From the NCBI RefSeq assembly GCF_037974355.1, contig NZ_CP150235.1, positions 5,146,001 through 5,210,000 on the forward strand: a DNA stretch of 64,000 nucleotides, in the 5' to 3' direction. Positions 53,462 to 62,134 of this stretch are shown piece after piece. A program made the position numbers and the translations under genes. How positions within the stretch are numbered: the stretch's first letter is position 1; the number at the start of each line of letters is the position of its first letter. The DNA comes from Paenibacillus sp. FSL R5-0517. GTDB lineage: Bacteria; Bacillota; Bacilli; Paenibacillales; Paenibacillaceae. Under the pieces are notes generated by a model. That model searched no databases and had not been told where the DNA came from. It was given only the letters and a program-made list of their open reading frames with translations.

Positions 53462-54046
53462 ATGAGAAAATTCCTAGTAAAATTGTCAATAACTTCTCTT
53501 CTTTTATCAACTCTTGTTCCTATAAATGCATATGCACATAAGTCTCCTAATACTTGTCACCCGAATGGAGAATCTTCTGGATACTCTGTTGATTGTAACA
53601 ATCAACAAGGTTCTTCAAGTTTCACTTATAATCTCCAAAATGTTGACTCAACATACGCTGGATATGTCAGTAACGGAGCCTCAAGGTGGAATACTACTGG
53701 TGTAGTTAATATTACAAAAACTAATACTGAGTCTACTAACGGAAGAGTTATTAAATACACTGATCCTAACACGAGTACCATTGCTTACTTTGGTAATTAT
53801 TATTCTGACGTTAACGGACATTTATATGCTTGGACTTTAGGAATGAACACATCAATTATGTCTTCTAGAACAGCTGCCCAAAATTCACATGCCTTAACAC
53901 ATGAACTCGGTCATGCTATTGGATTAAATGATCTTTATAGTGATAATAATCAAGGAAAGCTAATGTATGGATATTCGACTTCAACAGCATCTTTTCCAAC
54001 CAGTAGAGATATTGCTGGGGCAACCGAAGCAATCAACGGAAGTTAG
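53462..54046 (+). CDS. Secreted matrixin-type zinc metalloprotease
   Basis: 194 residues with a signal peptide ending near AYA-HKSPN (about residue 25). The zinc site ALTHELGHAIGLND gives the metzincin HExxHxxGxxD pattern, followed by the Met-turn KLMYGYS. Upstream lie ASRWNTTG and VIKYTDP strands of the matrixin fold. The Cys pair near residues 32-45 may form a disulfide. The mature enzyme would be about 18 kDa, close to the minimal matrixin catalytic domain. The gene is distinctly AT-rich relative to the window. Confidence 0.88.
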   Translation: MRKFLVKLSITSLLLSTLVPINAYAHKSPNTCHPNGESSGYSVDCNNQQGSSSFTYNLQNVDSTYAGYVSNGASRWNTTGVVNITKTNTESTNGRVIKYTDPNTSTIAYFGNYYSDVNGHLYAWTLGMNTSIMSSRTAAQNSHALTHELGHAIGLNDLYSDNNQGKLMYGYSTSTASFPTSRDIAGATEAINGS

Positions 54047-54145
54047 TCGTATTTTAATTTTGCTCTGATAACTTATAAATGAATCTCATAATTCAATCTA
54101 AACAATCCCCTTCTATACAAAGTAGATGTTTTGAAACAGTTCCCT

Positions 54146-54192
54146 AAGTAGCCTTGGTTCAATATTCGACTGAACTAAGGCTGCTTAATTTT
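54146..54192 (+). terminator. Terminator of the matrixin operon
   Basis: AAGTAGCCTTGGTTCA and TGAACTAAGGCTGCTT pair over 16 bp with two mismatches, followed by AATTTTTC. Confidence 0.8.
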
Positions 54193-54291
54193 TCTTGTAT
54201 TCAAGTCCGACAATATAAAAAATATCCACTTAGCTACAACTTAGGTAGCATATTTGTTACATTACTGTTGGAATTTCCTCCCCGATTTGAC

Positions 54292-54360
54292 ACCCCCTAA
54301 AAAAAGGTCTATCCTAATAACGAACTAACCATTCACTATTAAGGAGTCGTTCCCGATGGT
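54292..54360. repeat. Leader segment of the TetR gene, duplicated at 60595
   Basis: About 69 bp running up to and including the first five bases of the TetR coding region (ATGGT). It matches 60595-60664, including CCATTCACTAT and the ATGGT end. It includes the TetR ribosome site AAGGAGT. Confidence 0.75.
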
Positions 54361-54967
54361 GCAAGCCAAGAAAGACGAAGTTAGGAAAGAGATTGAATAC
54401 GCGGCGCTCAAGGTCTTTTTTGAAAAAGGCTATGTGGATGCCAAGATGAGCGATATCGCGGATGAGATCAATATTTCCGTGGGCAATATCTATACTTATT
54501 TTAAGAACAAGAAGGAACTCTTCTACGCTGTCGTGCCGCCGGATCTGGTGGATTATCTGAAAAATGTGCTGGTGGAGACGATTCACTTTGATAATCAGAC
54601 CTTGTTCGAGGAAACGGATAGCGAGCGAAAGTCGGCGCTGTTACAGGAACAGGTGGATGTATTACGGAAATACCGGAATCAGATTGTGATCATCTTCGAA
54701 AAGAATAAAGGAACGATCTACACCAACGCCAAGAATGAACTTGTTGAGCTGATGATCGAAACCAAGAAGGCCTATCTGAAGAACCAATATAAACGGTATG
54801 AGATTGGCACCGAGGAGAACTTGATCCTACTGAACATCCTCGCACACAACGTGATCGACATGAACCTGGATCTGTTGAAGCGGGATATGAGCGAGGACAG
54901 CCGGAAGCAAATATTCGAAGCGTTGTATGTATACAGACTGTACGGTATGAAAAGTCTCAATGAATAA
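54356..54967 (+). CDS. TetR family transcriptional regulator
   Basis: 203 residues. The N-terminal helix-turn-helix is AKKDEVRKEIEYAALKVFFEKGYVDAK, then MSDIADEINISVGNIYTYFKNKKELFYAVV. The C-terminal ligand domain is helical and not further classified. AAGGAGT lies 9 bp before the ATG. It stands upstream of the amidohydrolase gene in the same direction, 420 bp away with element D between. A copy of its leader is fused to the second amidohydrolase copy, which ties the two genes together historically. Confidence 0.9.
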   Translation: MVQAKKDEVRKEIEYAALKVFFEKGYVDAKMSDIADEINISVGNIYTYFKNKKELFYAVVPPDLVDYLKNVLVETIHFDNQTLFEETDSERKSALLQEQVDVLRKYRNQIVIIFEKNKGTIYTNAKNELVELMIETKKAYLKNQYKRYEIGTEENLILLNILAHNVIDMNLDLLKRDMSEDSRKQIFEALYVYRLYGMKSLNE

Positions 54968-55131
54968 CGCTCCTTCTCATCAATTATGCTGGTTAGACAA
55001 AGCGTGCAGATCAGGTCATTTTCACTTGGTTTGCACGCAAAAAATATCTAACATTAAGCAGCTCTATTTTTTTGATCCAAAAATGAATTAATTATTCATT
55101 TTTTAAGTTGAATATTTACCATTTACCAAAC

Positions 55132-55359
55132 TATTTAAGTTGAACCTACATTTACCCGATAACGGAGAGGACAGAAATAACCAGAGGAAGCGAAGAGTTC
55201 GCCAAAAGCTTTCTGAAAGAAAGCTACATCGTAAGCATGTGCTTATCACCGGATTTCCCCTAATAAGAGAGTATCAAAAAAATCTGGGGATAACAGCGAT
55301 CCGAAGGTTGTTCTGTCATCGGAGTGATAAGTGTACATACCCATCATTCAACTTATATA
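55132..55359 (+). repeat. Inverted-repeat leader element, copy D (complete, reverse orientation)
   Basis: 228 bp with ends TATTTAAGTTGAA and TTCAACTTATATA. Core segments AACGGAGAGGACAGAA, GAAGCGAAG, AAAAAATCTGGGGATAAC and TTCTGTCATCGGAGTG match A-C. It has the extra arm of copy B (AAGCTTTCT/AGAAAGCT). It ends 32 bp before the amidohydrolase ATG, on the opposite DNA strand from A-C but in the same sense relative to its gene. Confidence 0.9.
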
Positions 55360-55390
55360 GCTTCACCCACATTCTAAGGAGGAACACAAC

Positions 55391-56713
55391 ATGAACACCG
55401 CTTACGCATTAAAAAACGTCAATCTGATCCACGGAGATGCCAACAGCAATCTGCAAAAAAACATGACAATTCTCGTCAATGAACAAGGACTTATTCAGGA
55501 TATCGGCCGAGATCATGAACTTATTATCCCAAGTCATTACAGAACAATCGACCTCTCAGGAAAATACGTAATGCCAGGACTGATCAACGCCCACGTGCAC
55601 CTCTTTGCAGATGGTAAACCATTCAGTCTCTCGGTCAGCGAAGGTATGTTGAAGTTCGCATATGATCGAATCCTGAATACGAAATTCGGCAGAAACATAT
55701 TGAAAAAACGCATGAAACGCAACGCGCTGACCGCACTCCATGCGGGTGTAACAACGATGCGCAGCGTGGGAGAATTCTTTTACACCGACGTCCAGCTGCG
55801 GGATGAGATTAATAACGGTGACTTTGTCGGTCCTAATCTGCTTGTCTCCGGGTTTTTCCTAAGTGTCACAGGCGGACACGGCGCTCCATTCCTGGCTCTG
55901 GTGGGCGATTCCCCGTGGGAAGCCAGAAAAAATGTACGCATCAATGTGAAACACAGTGTGGATCTGATCAAAATCTGTGTGACGGGCGGCGTGACGGATG
56001 CGAAAATGGTGGGCGAAGCTGGTCGTTTACAGATGACGGTGGAGGAAGTTGCGGCGATCTGTGACGAAGCGCATAAGATTGGCCTGCGGGTAGCAGCCCA
56101 TGTGGAAAGCACGGAAGGTGTACGTGTTGCGTTACAAGGTGGCGTGGATACCATTGAGCATGGTTCGGAGATGGATGACGAAATCATTCGTTTGTACAAA
56201 AATAATCCCAATGCCCTGAATGGCTATACCGCACTCATCCCCACCCTGCAAGCCGCCTATCCAGCCGCCTCACTGGATACCAGCGTAACGAAGGTAAGTG
56301 CAACGGTAAAAGAAAATTCCAGACTCGTCTACGATTCCATGCTCAAAGGTGTGAAGCAAGCGATCGAAAACGACATTACCATCGGGATTGGCACCGATGC
56401 CGCCATGCCTTACGTAACTCACTATGATATGTGGAGAGAGATGGACCACTACATGAGACAGGCCAACCTGAACAACAAACAGGTCATCGACATGGTAACT
56501 CGAACCAATGCGAAGATCCTCGGTGTTGACGATGTTACAGGGACGGTGGATATCGGGAAACATGCTGATCTGATTATGATGGAGCAAAATCCGCTGGAAC
56601 ATATCGGAGCCTTGTCAGACATCTCTATAGTCATGGTCAAAGGAAATCTAATTCAAACACCATCTGTCACAAGAATCAAAGAAGTCGACGATGTTCTAAA
56701 CTCAGTTTGGTGA
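55391..56713 (+). CDS. Amidohydrolase-superfamily metal hydrolase, full copy
   Basis: 440 residues, cytoplasmic. The urease-type beta sandwich is at the N-terminus (YALKNVNLIHGD, then GKYVMPGLINAHVHLF giving the HxH ligands). Later come VTTMRSVGEF, the Lys strand VDLIKICVTGGVT, the His sites RVAAHVESTEGV and DTIEHGSEM, and the Asp in GIGTDAAMPYVTH. This pattern fits the Xaa-Pro dipeptidase/imidazolonepropionase-like group. A strong AAGGAGG site lies upstream. Codons 61 to the end recur at 60665-61807. Confidence 0.9.
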   Translation: MNTAYALKNVNLIHGDANSNLQKNMTILVNEQGLIQDIGRDHELIIPSHYRTIDLSGKYVMPGLINAHVHLFADGKPFSLSVSEGMLKFAYDRILNTKFGRNILKKRMKRNALTALHAGVTTMRSVGEFFYTDVQLRDEINNGDFVGPNLLVSGFFLSVTGGHGAPFLALVGDSPWEARKNVRINVKHSVDLIKICVTGGVTDAKMVGEAGRLQMTVEEVAAICDEAHKIGLRVAAHVESTEGVRVALQGGVDTIEHGSEMDDEIIRLYKNNPNALNGYTALIPTLQAAYPAASLDTSVTKVSATVKENSRLVYDSMLKGVKQAIENDITIGIGTDAAMPYVTHYDMWREMDHYMRQANLNNKQVIDMVTRTNAKILGVDDVTGTVDIGKHADLIMMEQNPLEHIGALSDISIVMVKGNLIQTPSVTRIKEVDDVLNSVW

Positions 56714-56720
56714 ATTCAGA
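55571..56720 (+). repeat. 1150-bp duplicated segment, first copy
   Basis: From codon 61 of the amidohydrolase to 7 bp after its stop. It aligns with 60665-61814 without any gap, both 1150 bp, at about 95% identity by eye. Confidence 0.9.
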
Positions 56721-56747
56721 ATTAAAAATAGGATCAGGAATGAAATC

Positions 56748-57125
56748 ATGCTTGGTATATTTTCAATTGTTTTTCATTATATGCGGAAGTACCCGTGGGG
56801 CCCTCTCCAAGAGTTCATGAATGACGGATACAAGTCCATACTCAATCAAGTGATTGGAATCAGCGCGCTCATCATAGGCACGAGTACAACCATGAACAGC
56901 ATATCCAACAGTCAATATCAGATTATGTTTATCATTTTCCTCACCATAGACGGGATCATTGGGCAACTGATTAATTTCGAGAACATCTTGTCCAACCTCA
57001 TAAATGATATTACTATGATTGGCGGCATCTTGGTGCTTTGTACAAGGTTAAATATTTTGAAGATTACGAAGATCAAGGTATTGAATCAACTGCCTGCCTT
57101 ATTTGTCCCGATCTCTTATGCTTAA
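56748..57125 (+). pseudogene. DUF554 membrane protein with internal deletion
   Basis: 125 codons. The first part (YKSILNQVIGISALIIGTSTTM, then IIFLTIDGIIGQLINFE) matches the N-terminal half of DUF554 (YdfK/YqgA) membrane proteins. It jumps directly to the C-terminal block INDITMIGGILVLCTRLNILKITKIKVLNQLPALFVP. The family is normally about 225-240 residues, so roughly 100 central residues are gone while the frame is kept. AGGAATG lies before the ATG. It may be a remnant or a short functional form. Confidence 0.6.
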
Positions 57126-57206
57126 GTTCGGGTTGAAAATGAGATGTAAGAACAAAATTAACTCATTCGTGTCTATAGCTTAAGACAAACTATCACAGAA
57201 ACATAT

Positions 57207-57238
57207 AAAAAGTTGACAACACTTAATTGTCGACTTTT
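57207..57238. terminator. Bidirectional terminator
   Basis: AAAAGTTGACAA and TTGTCGACTTTT pair with one mismatch around an 8-nt loop, with A/T runs on both sides. Confidence 0.75.
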
Positions 57239-57410
57239 TACGATAATTTGATTGGGTAATTCCATTGTATGAATGCTTATTAATGCAGTTAATGGTGACT
57301 TTCCCGTTCTCAATATGAATATATTTGGCTAAAACAGCTACTTTGGTTTCCCTATTTAAGGTATTCCAATAAAAATCAAGAGTTTCGGTTGATATCGTCA
57401 AAGACACTGA

Positions 57411-57677
57411 CTATAAACGGCTCGCCCTCAAGGAAGGAATGGGGTCTCCATTTGTCGCATAGGTTGTTATACAATGGCCAAGCCCATTCAAAAAAGCTAA
57501 TTTAGCCTCATTCAACTTCTTAATATTATACAGATCAATTTCCAACTCTTTTGTATAACCACCCTCAAATCGAGAACTAACGAAACTTACTAAACGATGT
57601 TGCCTGATAAATTGCATGACTCCCATTTTGTCCGTTTGAGGTAAAAGATTCGAGATAGCCTCCTTTATTTGTTCCAC
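57411..57677 (-). CDS. Small protein behind the ABC-2 exporter
   Basis: About 88 residues from a GTG at 57677, with AGGAGG a few bases upstream inside the end of the permease gene. The sequence has EQIKEAISNLLPQTDKMGVMQFIRQHR and LNEAKLAFLNGLGHCITTYATNGDPIP. No family is known to me. Its tight coupling to the permease suggests it belongs to the exporter operon. Confidence 0.6.
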   Translation of the reverse strand: MEQIKEAISNLLPQTDKMGVMQFIRQHRLVSFVSSRFEGGYTKELEIDLYNIKKLNEAKLAFLNGLGHCITTYATNGDPIPSLRASRL

Positions 57678-57681
57678 AGAC

Positions 57682-58476
57682 TTAACCTCCTGCACCTTGA
57701 TATTTATTCACGCTGAGCATCCACAGACGGTAACCAAGCAAATAAACCAGAGGACCTATCACAGGTACAATCCACATCGTCCATGATGACAACAGCGCGG
57801 TGCCTTTGGTAAGCAAGAATGCAGCAGGATAGAAATTGATGAACGCAAATGGAATGACAAACGTTAAAAGTACTTGTATGAATGTACCGAATACAGGGAG
57901 TGGATACGATATGAATTCCTTAAATTTGAAAAATAAGGTGAACAAAAAATTCGTTCTAATCCAAACAAAGGATACGGCTCCGATTACCGACATGAATCCA
58001 GCCTGAATCATGGCCCCGCCAATGATACAGAGAATAAGGTACAGCACTTCAGCCCCGGATAAATTCAGGTTTAACTTAAAGAGTGCCCAGAGCAGCACAG
58101 ACCCTGATATCGCCACATGTGCAAGGTATCCCAAGTTGAATCCCCTGCATACCAAGTATAGGTATGGATTCACGGGTTTGATCAATATTGAATCAAATGT
58201 CCCATTCTTCACTTGATTCTCAAGGTCCCGCATTTGCACAAATGAAAAAGAGGCTCCTAGTGCGTAAGTGAACAGCCCCAGACTGTACAACAACGCAATT
58301 TCAGGCCAGGACCAACCGGCCAGAGTATCAAACTTTCTTAGAAACAGCCAAATAATAATATAATCTCCGGTATAATTAATGATTTGAGCAATAACTGCAA
58401 GGAAGAAGTCCCCGCGATATTCCATTCTTTCTTTAGTTAACAAAAAGACTAATTTCCCAAAAAGTTTCAATGTCAT
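57682..58476 (-). CDS. ABC-2 (DUF990-type) exporter permease
   Basis: 264 residues with six predicted spans, resembling the ABC-2 family group paired with NatA-like ATPases. Features: RMEYRGDFFLAVIAQIINYTGDYIIIWLF, GLFTYALGASFSFVQMRDLENQVKNGTFDSILIKPVNPYLY. The latter block, with IL(I/V)KP, is shared with its sister permease (ELIKPLSYPLH). GAGAGG lies about 10 bp before the ATG. It is the third gene of a four-gene operon. Cargo is unknown. Confidence 0.85.
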   Translation of the reverse strand: MTLKLFGKLVFLLTKERMEYRGDFFLAVIAQIINYTGDYIIIWLFLRKFDTLAGWSWPEIALLYSLGLFTYALGASFSFVQMRDLENQVKNGTFDSILIKPVNPYLYLVCRGFNLGYLAHVAISGSVLLWALFKLNLNLSGAEVLYLILCIIGGAMIQAGFMSVIGAVSFVWIRTNFLFTLFFKFKEFISYPLPVFGTFIQVLLTFVIPFAFINFYPAAFLLTKGTALLSSWTMWIVPVIGPLVYLLGYRLWMLSVNKYQGAGG

Positions 58477-58501
58477 TTAGATCAGCCTCTCTACAGCTAC
58501 A

Positions 58502-59290
58502 TTATCCACCTTGGACCACCAGACGCTTGATCGCCCTATTCCATAACCAGCACACAAGAAGAGTCAGCCCCGCAGTCCATACTAGACCTGTAATAATAAA
58601 AGTTCCTATCTCCTGAATCGTGACCGCTCCCAAATAGATTGCAGCAGGAAGATATCCCAGGTACAGGAAAGGAAGCATTTTGGTTATGGTCACCCACGAA
58701 TCCGGAAAAAACCATAAGGGTAAAAAGGAACCTGAAAAAATCGTGATGAATCCGCCCAACATCCAATTTAATGCAAAGTGATTCATGAGCCAAAAAGCCA
58801 ATAAAGATATAAGGTACCCCAACAAAAACGAAATGGCCAATGCCAGGATTAAAGCAATCAAAAAAAACAGAAAATGAATTGCCGAAGCTGGAGGAAGAAA
58901 ACCAAAGAAAAACCATGCGATGAATAAAGAAGGAATAGAAGTAAACACCAACTGATAGAATGAATTCCCTAGTCCCTCAGATAATAGATGTAGAGGATAA
59001 GAAAGAGGTTTAATAAGTTCCGAAGCGATTGAACCTGTTTTTAGACTGTTATCCACTTTTGCACTAATTCCGGTAAGTAGCAGGGCAGCAAGCAACGTGT
59101 TGATAATGCTATATGTAATCATTTGCTCTACACCTATGCCTTCAATCTCTCCATTCCCTAGAACTGCTCTCCAGATCTCAGTCAGAATCAAAATAGCCAC
59201 AAAATTCCCGAGCAATCTTAGCCAAACTTCAGAACGATATGAAAGTTGATTCGAGAATGTTTTTACACCAAACATAATATACGTTTTCAA
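58502..59290 (-). CDS. ABC-2 (DUF990-type) exporter permease
   Basis: 262 residues with six spans. The best start is a TTG at 59290 with AAAGGAGGG 6 bp upstream; a GTG at 59308 overlaps that site. It has YRSEVWLRLLGNFVAILILTEIWRAVL, DNSLKTGSIASELIKPLSYPLHLL and a closing span before the basic tail. It pairs with the other permease as a heterodimer. Gene gaps are 14 and 25 bp. Confidence 0.85.
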   Translation of the reverse strand: MKTYIMFGVKTFSNQLSYRSEVWLRLLGNFVAILILTEIWRAVLGNGEIEGIGVEQMITYSIINTLLAALLLTGISAKVDNSLKTGSIASELIKPLSYPLHLLSEGLGNSFYQLVFTSIPSLFIAWFFFGFLPPASAIHFLFFLIALILALAISFLLGYLISLLAFWLMNHFALNWMLGGFITIFSGSFLPLWFFPDSWVTITKMLPFLYLGYLPAAIYLGAVTIQEIGTFIITGLVWTAGLTLLVCWLWNRAIKRLVVQGG

Positions 59291-59304
59291 CCCAGGCCCT
59301 CCTT

Positions 59305-60309
59305 TCACAACTCATTTGCTCTATCTTCTTCGTCCAATTTTCTATAGAGTTTCCGAATGACCGAATCTATGTCTGCGCTTTCAATAGAAGCATCTTCAAC
59401 TGCATGTTCACTAGCGATCTGATTCACACAATCAAATACGGTCCTGTCGCTTTTTTCAAATAAGTACGTTTTTCTTAACCCTTCGTCCTTTATTAGTTTA
59501 ATCCCGGGTATATCAATCACGCCTGGTTCTTCCCGGAAGTAAATGATAACCTGGCGCTGATCACCCAACGTTGTTCGAAGTTGTTCGACAGATCCGTCAT
59601 AAACCATATTGCCTTTGTTCACAACAATCATTCGTTGGCAAATTTCCTCAATATCCTTCATGTCATGAGTCGTCAAAACAATGGAGACTTTCTTCTCACG
59701 ATTAATCATCCTTAGAAATTCCCTAATCTGTTCTTTGGCAATGACATCCAGACCAATCGTTGGTTCGTCTAGAAATAAAATTTTGGGATCATGCAGTAAG
59801 GCCATTGCGATTTCCACTCGCATTCTTTGACCCAAACTTAATTGTCTAACAGGCTTTTCAATAAATGAGGATAACGCTAGGAGATCGGAATAGTAGTTCA
59901 GATTTTTTTGATATGTGGAGTCTGAGAGCTTATATATGTATTTATGAAGATCAAAAGAATCACGAACCGGAAGATCCCACCATAAATTACTCCTTTGTCC
60001 AAACACAACGCCAATATTTTGAGAATTGCTCTGCCTTGCTTCATGTGGGATCGAACCAAGAACCCTTAGCTGGCCAGAAGTCGGAACCAATATTCCCGTC
60101 ATCATCTTAATCATGGTGGATTTGCCCGCACCGTTTGGACCTAGATAACCTACTGCTTCTCCTTCCTTTATCGAAAAAGTGATATCACGTACCGCTACTT
60201 CCTCCGTATACTGCCTAGTAACTAGACTTCTCAGAGAGCCAACCAATCCCGAAAATCTTTTGTATTGCCGATAAACCTTTGTGATACCGTTTACATCAAT
60301 GATGCTCAT
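59305..60309 (-). CDS. ABC exporter ATP-binding protein (NatA-like)
   Basis: 334 residues. Walker A is GYLGPNGAGKSTMIKMMTG, Q-loop VVFGQRSNLWWDLP, signature LSLGQRMRVEIAMAL, Walker B ILFLDEPTIGLD, H-loop TTHDMKDIEE. About 100 C-terminal residues after the ATPase core form the extra domain usual for this group. It drives export with the two ABC-2 permeases downstream. It is first in the operon. The flanking amidohydrolase copies may be passengers rather than partners. Confidence 0.92.
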   Translation of the reverse strand: MSIIDVNGITKVYRQYKRFSGLVGSLRSLVTRQYTEEVAVRDITFSIKEGEAVGYLGPNGAGKSTMIKMMTGILVPTSGQLRVLGSIPHEARQSNSQNIGVVFGQRSNLWWDLPVRDSFDLHKYIYKLSDSTYQKNLNYYSDLLALSSFIEKPVRQLSLGQRMRVEIAMALLHDPKILFLDEPTIGLDVIAKEQIREFLRMINREKKVSIVLTTHDMKDIEEICQRMIVVNKGNMVYDGSVEQLRTTLGDQRQVIIYFREEPGVIDIPGIKLIKDEGLRKTYLFEKSDRTVFDCVNQIASEHAVEDASIESADIDSVIRKLYRKLDEEDRANEL

Positions 60310-60594
60310 AAATCACACCTCGTCCACTTCAGTTAATGTTACACAACTCAATTTATTACAATTTCCACCATTCTTTTTAACATATTACCTTTTTGTAAAA
60401 TGAAAAAATACCATGTTTATTAGATTATTTTTCATATTATAATTAGGTATTTTTTCATGCTGCAATTCTTACTATCAATAATATATATATATCTACTCAC
60501 TTTTTGTAATATCATTCAACTCAAATCGCGTTAACCTTTATCAAAGTCATCTCGGTAAAGCTAATAACGCTATAAGGTCGAAGTTCATCAAGAA
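60310..60594. other. AT-rich intergenic region before the second amidohydrolase copy
   Basis: 285 bp with very low GC (TTTTTTC and ATATATAT runs). It must include the exporter promoter on the minus strand. I see no gene or clear repeat until the TetR-leader copy begins at 60595. Confidence 0.4.
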
Positions 60595-60664
60595 ATCCCC
60601 CTTGAAAAAGGGTTGTTTTAATAACGTACCAGCCATTCACTATCAAGGAATCGTTTCCTATGGT
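60595..60664. repeat. Copy of the TetR-gene leader fused to the second amidohydrolase copy
   Basis: Matches 54292-54360, ending at the TetR start ATGGT. The next base starts amidohydrolase codon 61. The old TetR ATG (60660) is out of frame with the hydrolase and meets a stop after 5 codons. Confidence 0.75.
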
Positions 60665-61807
60665 ATGCCTGGCCTGATTAATGCTCACGCGCACCTCTTT
60701 GCAGATGGTAAACCATTCAGTCTGTCGGTCAGCGAAGGTATGTTGAAGTTCGCATATGATCGAATCCTGAATACGAAATTCGGCAGAAACATATTGAAAA
60801 AACGAATGAAACGCAACGCGCTGACCGCTCTCCATGCGGGTGTAACAACGATGCGCAGTGTGGGGGAATTCTTTTACACGGACGTTCAGCTGCGGGATGA
60901 GATTAATAACGGCGACTTTGTCGGCCCTAATCTGCTTGTCTCCGGGTTTTTCCTAAGTGTAACGGGGGGACATGGTGCTCCATTCCTGGCTCTTGTGGGC
61001 GACTCTCCGTGGGAAGCCAGAAAGAATGTGCGCATCAATGTGAAACACGGCGTGGATTTGATCAAAATCTGTGTGACGGGTGGCGTGACGGATGCAAAGA
61101 TGGTTGGCGAAGCTGGACGTTTACAGATGACAGTGGACGAAGTTGCGGCGATCTGTGACGAAGCGCATAAGATTGGCCTGCGGGTAGCAGCCCATGTGGA
61201 AAGCACGGAAGGTGTACGTGTTGCGTTACAAGGTGGCGTCGATACGATCGAGCACGGTTCGGAGATGGACGACGAAATCATTCGTTTGTTCAAAAATAAT
61301 CCCAATGCCCTGAATGGCTACACCGCACTCATCCCCACCCTGCAAGCCGCCTATCCATCCGCTTCACTGGATACTAGCGTAACGAAGGTAAGTGCAACGG
61401 TAAAAGAAAATTCCAGACTCGTCTACGATTCCATGCTCAAAGGTGTAAAACAAGCGATCGAAAACGACATCATCATCGGGATCGGTAATGATGCCGCCAT
61501 GCCTTACGTGACTCACTATGATATGTGGAGGGAGATGGACCACTACATGAGACAGACCAACCTGAACAACAAACAGGTCATCGACATGGTGACTCGAACC
61601 AATGCAAAGATCCTGGGTGTTGACGATGTTACAGGGACGGTGGATATCGGGAAACATGCTGATCTGATTATGATGGAGCAAAATCCGCTGGAACATATTG
61701 AGGCCTTGTCCGACATCTCTATGGTCATGGTCAAAGGAAATCTAATTCAAACACCATCTGTCACAAGAATCAAAGAAGTCGACGATGTTCTAAACTCAGT
61801 TTGGTGA
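60665..61807 (+). pseudogene. Amidohydrolase, second copy lacking the first 60 codons
   Basis: 380 codons that align without gaps to residues 61-440 of the copy at 55391. The beta-sandwich N-terminus is gone, but the HxH pair (NAHAHLF), Lys, His and Asp ligands remain. Notable changes are HVHLF to HAHLF and GIGTDAA to GIGNDAA. The ATG at 60665 is 15 bp from the inherited AAGGA, farther than ideal. Loss of the N-terminal domain usually destabilises this fold, so it is probably non-functional, although the frame has stayed open with mostly silent changes. Confidence 0.75.
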
Positions 61808-61814
61808 ATTCAGA
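60665..61814 (+). repeat. 1150-bp duplicated segment, second copy
   Basis: Gap-free counterpart of 55571-56720; identity ends 7 bp past the stop codon (GAATTCAGA). Confidence 0.9.
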
Positions 61815-61833
61815 TATGTAAAAGTAGAGTCGA

Positions 61834-62091
61834 TCAGTAATACGTAATATTGGCTTCAATTAAATACGCTTTATCTTTAGAGTTCAATAATTCAGGCATT
61901 GTGCTTTGAGGTGGCGGAATATCTTCAAAAGGTTCTCCATCCAAAAATAATTCAAGTGCTTCTTTCGCCATGAATAATGCTTCTTCAACTGAATTGCCAC
62001 AGGTGATACATCCAGGCAGATCAGGAAATGTAACATTAATTCCATCTTCAGCAAAATTAAAAATTGCGTAGTATTGGTAAGTTCGAATCAT
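61834..62091 (-). CDS. HicB-like antitoxin-fold protein, no HicA neighbour
   Basis: 85 residues with the HicB/UPF0150 fold: YYAIFNFAEDGINVTFPDLPGCITCGNSVEEALFMAKEALELFLDG. The C-terminal DNA-binding domain of full HicB proteins is absent or very short. The HicA toxin gene is not found on either side. AGGAGGCGT precedes the ATG. It may be an orphan antitoxin or a solo member with another role. Confidence 0.8.
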   Translation of the reverse strand: MIRTYQYYAIFNFAEDGINVTFPDLPGCITCGNSVEEALFMAKEALELFLDGEPFEDIPPPQSTMPELLNSKDKAYLIEANITYY

Positions 62092-62134
62092 ATGGGACGC
62101 CTCCTGTTATCTAAATTTTTATTAAAAACAGCAA

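Noticed and set aside
50565..55394. Repeated peptide QKNLGIT-I-RLFCHRS encoded near 50.8 kb and 55.3 kb
   Set aside because: It comes only from translating the inverted-repeat leader elements C and D in one frame; it has no ribosome site of its own and the DNA, not the peptide, is what is conserved.
57180..57407. 75-codon minus-strand frame (TETLDFYWNTLNRETKVAVLAKYIHIENGKV)
   Set aside because: The block looks a little like the end of a serine recombinase, but there is no ribosome site and a terminator hairpin lies inside its 3' end; at best a small remnant.
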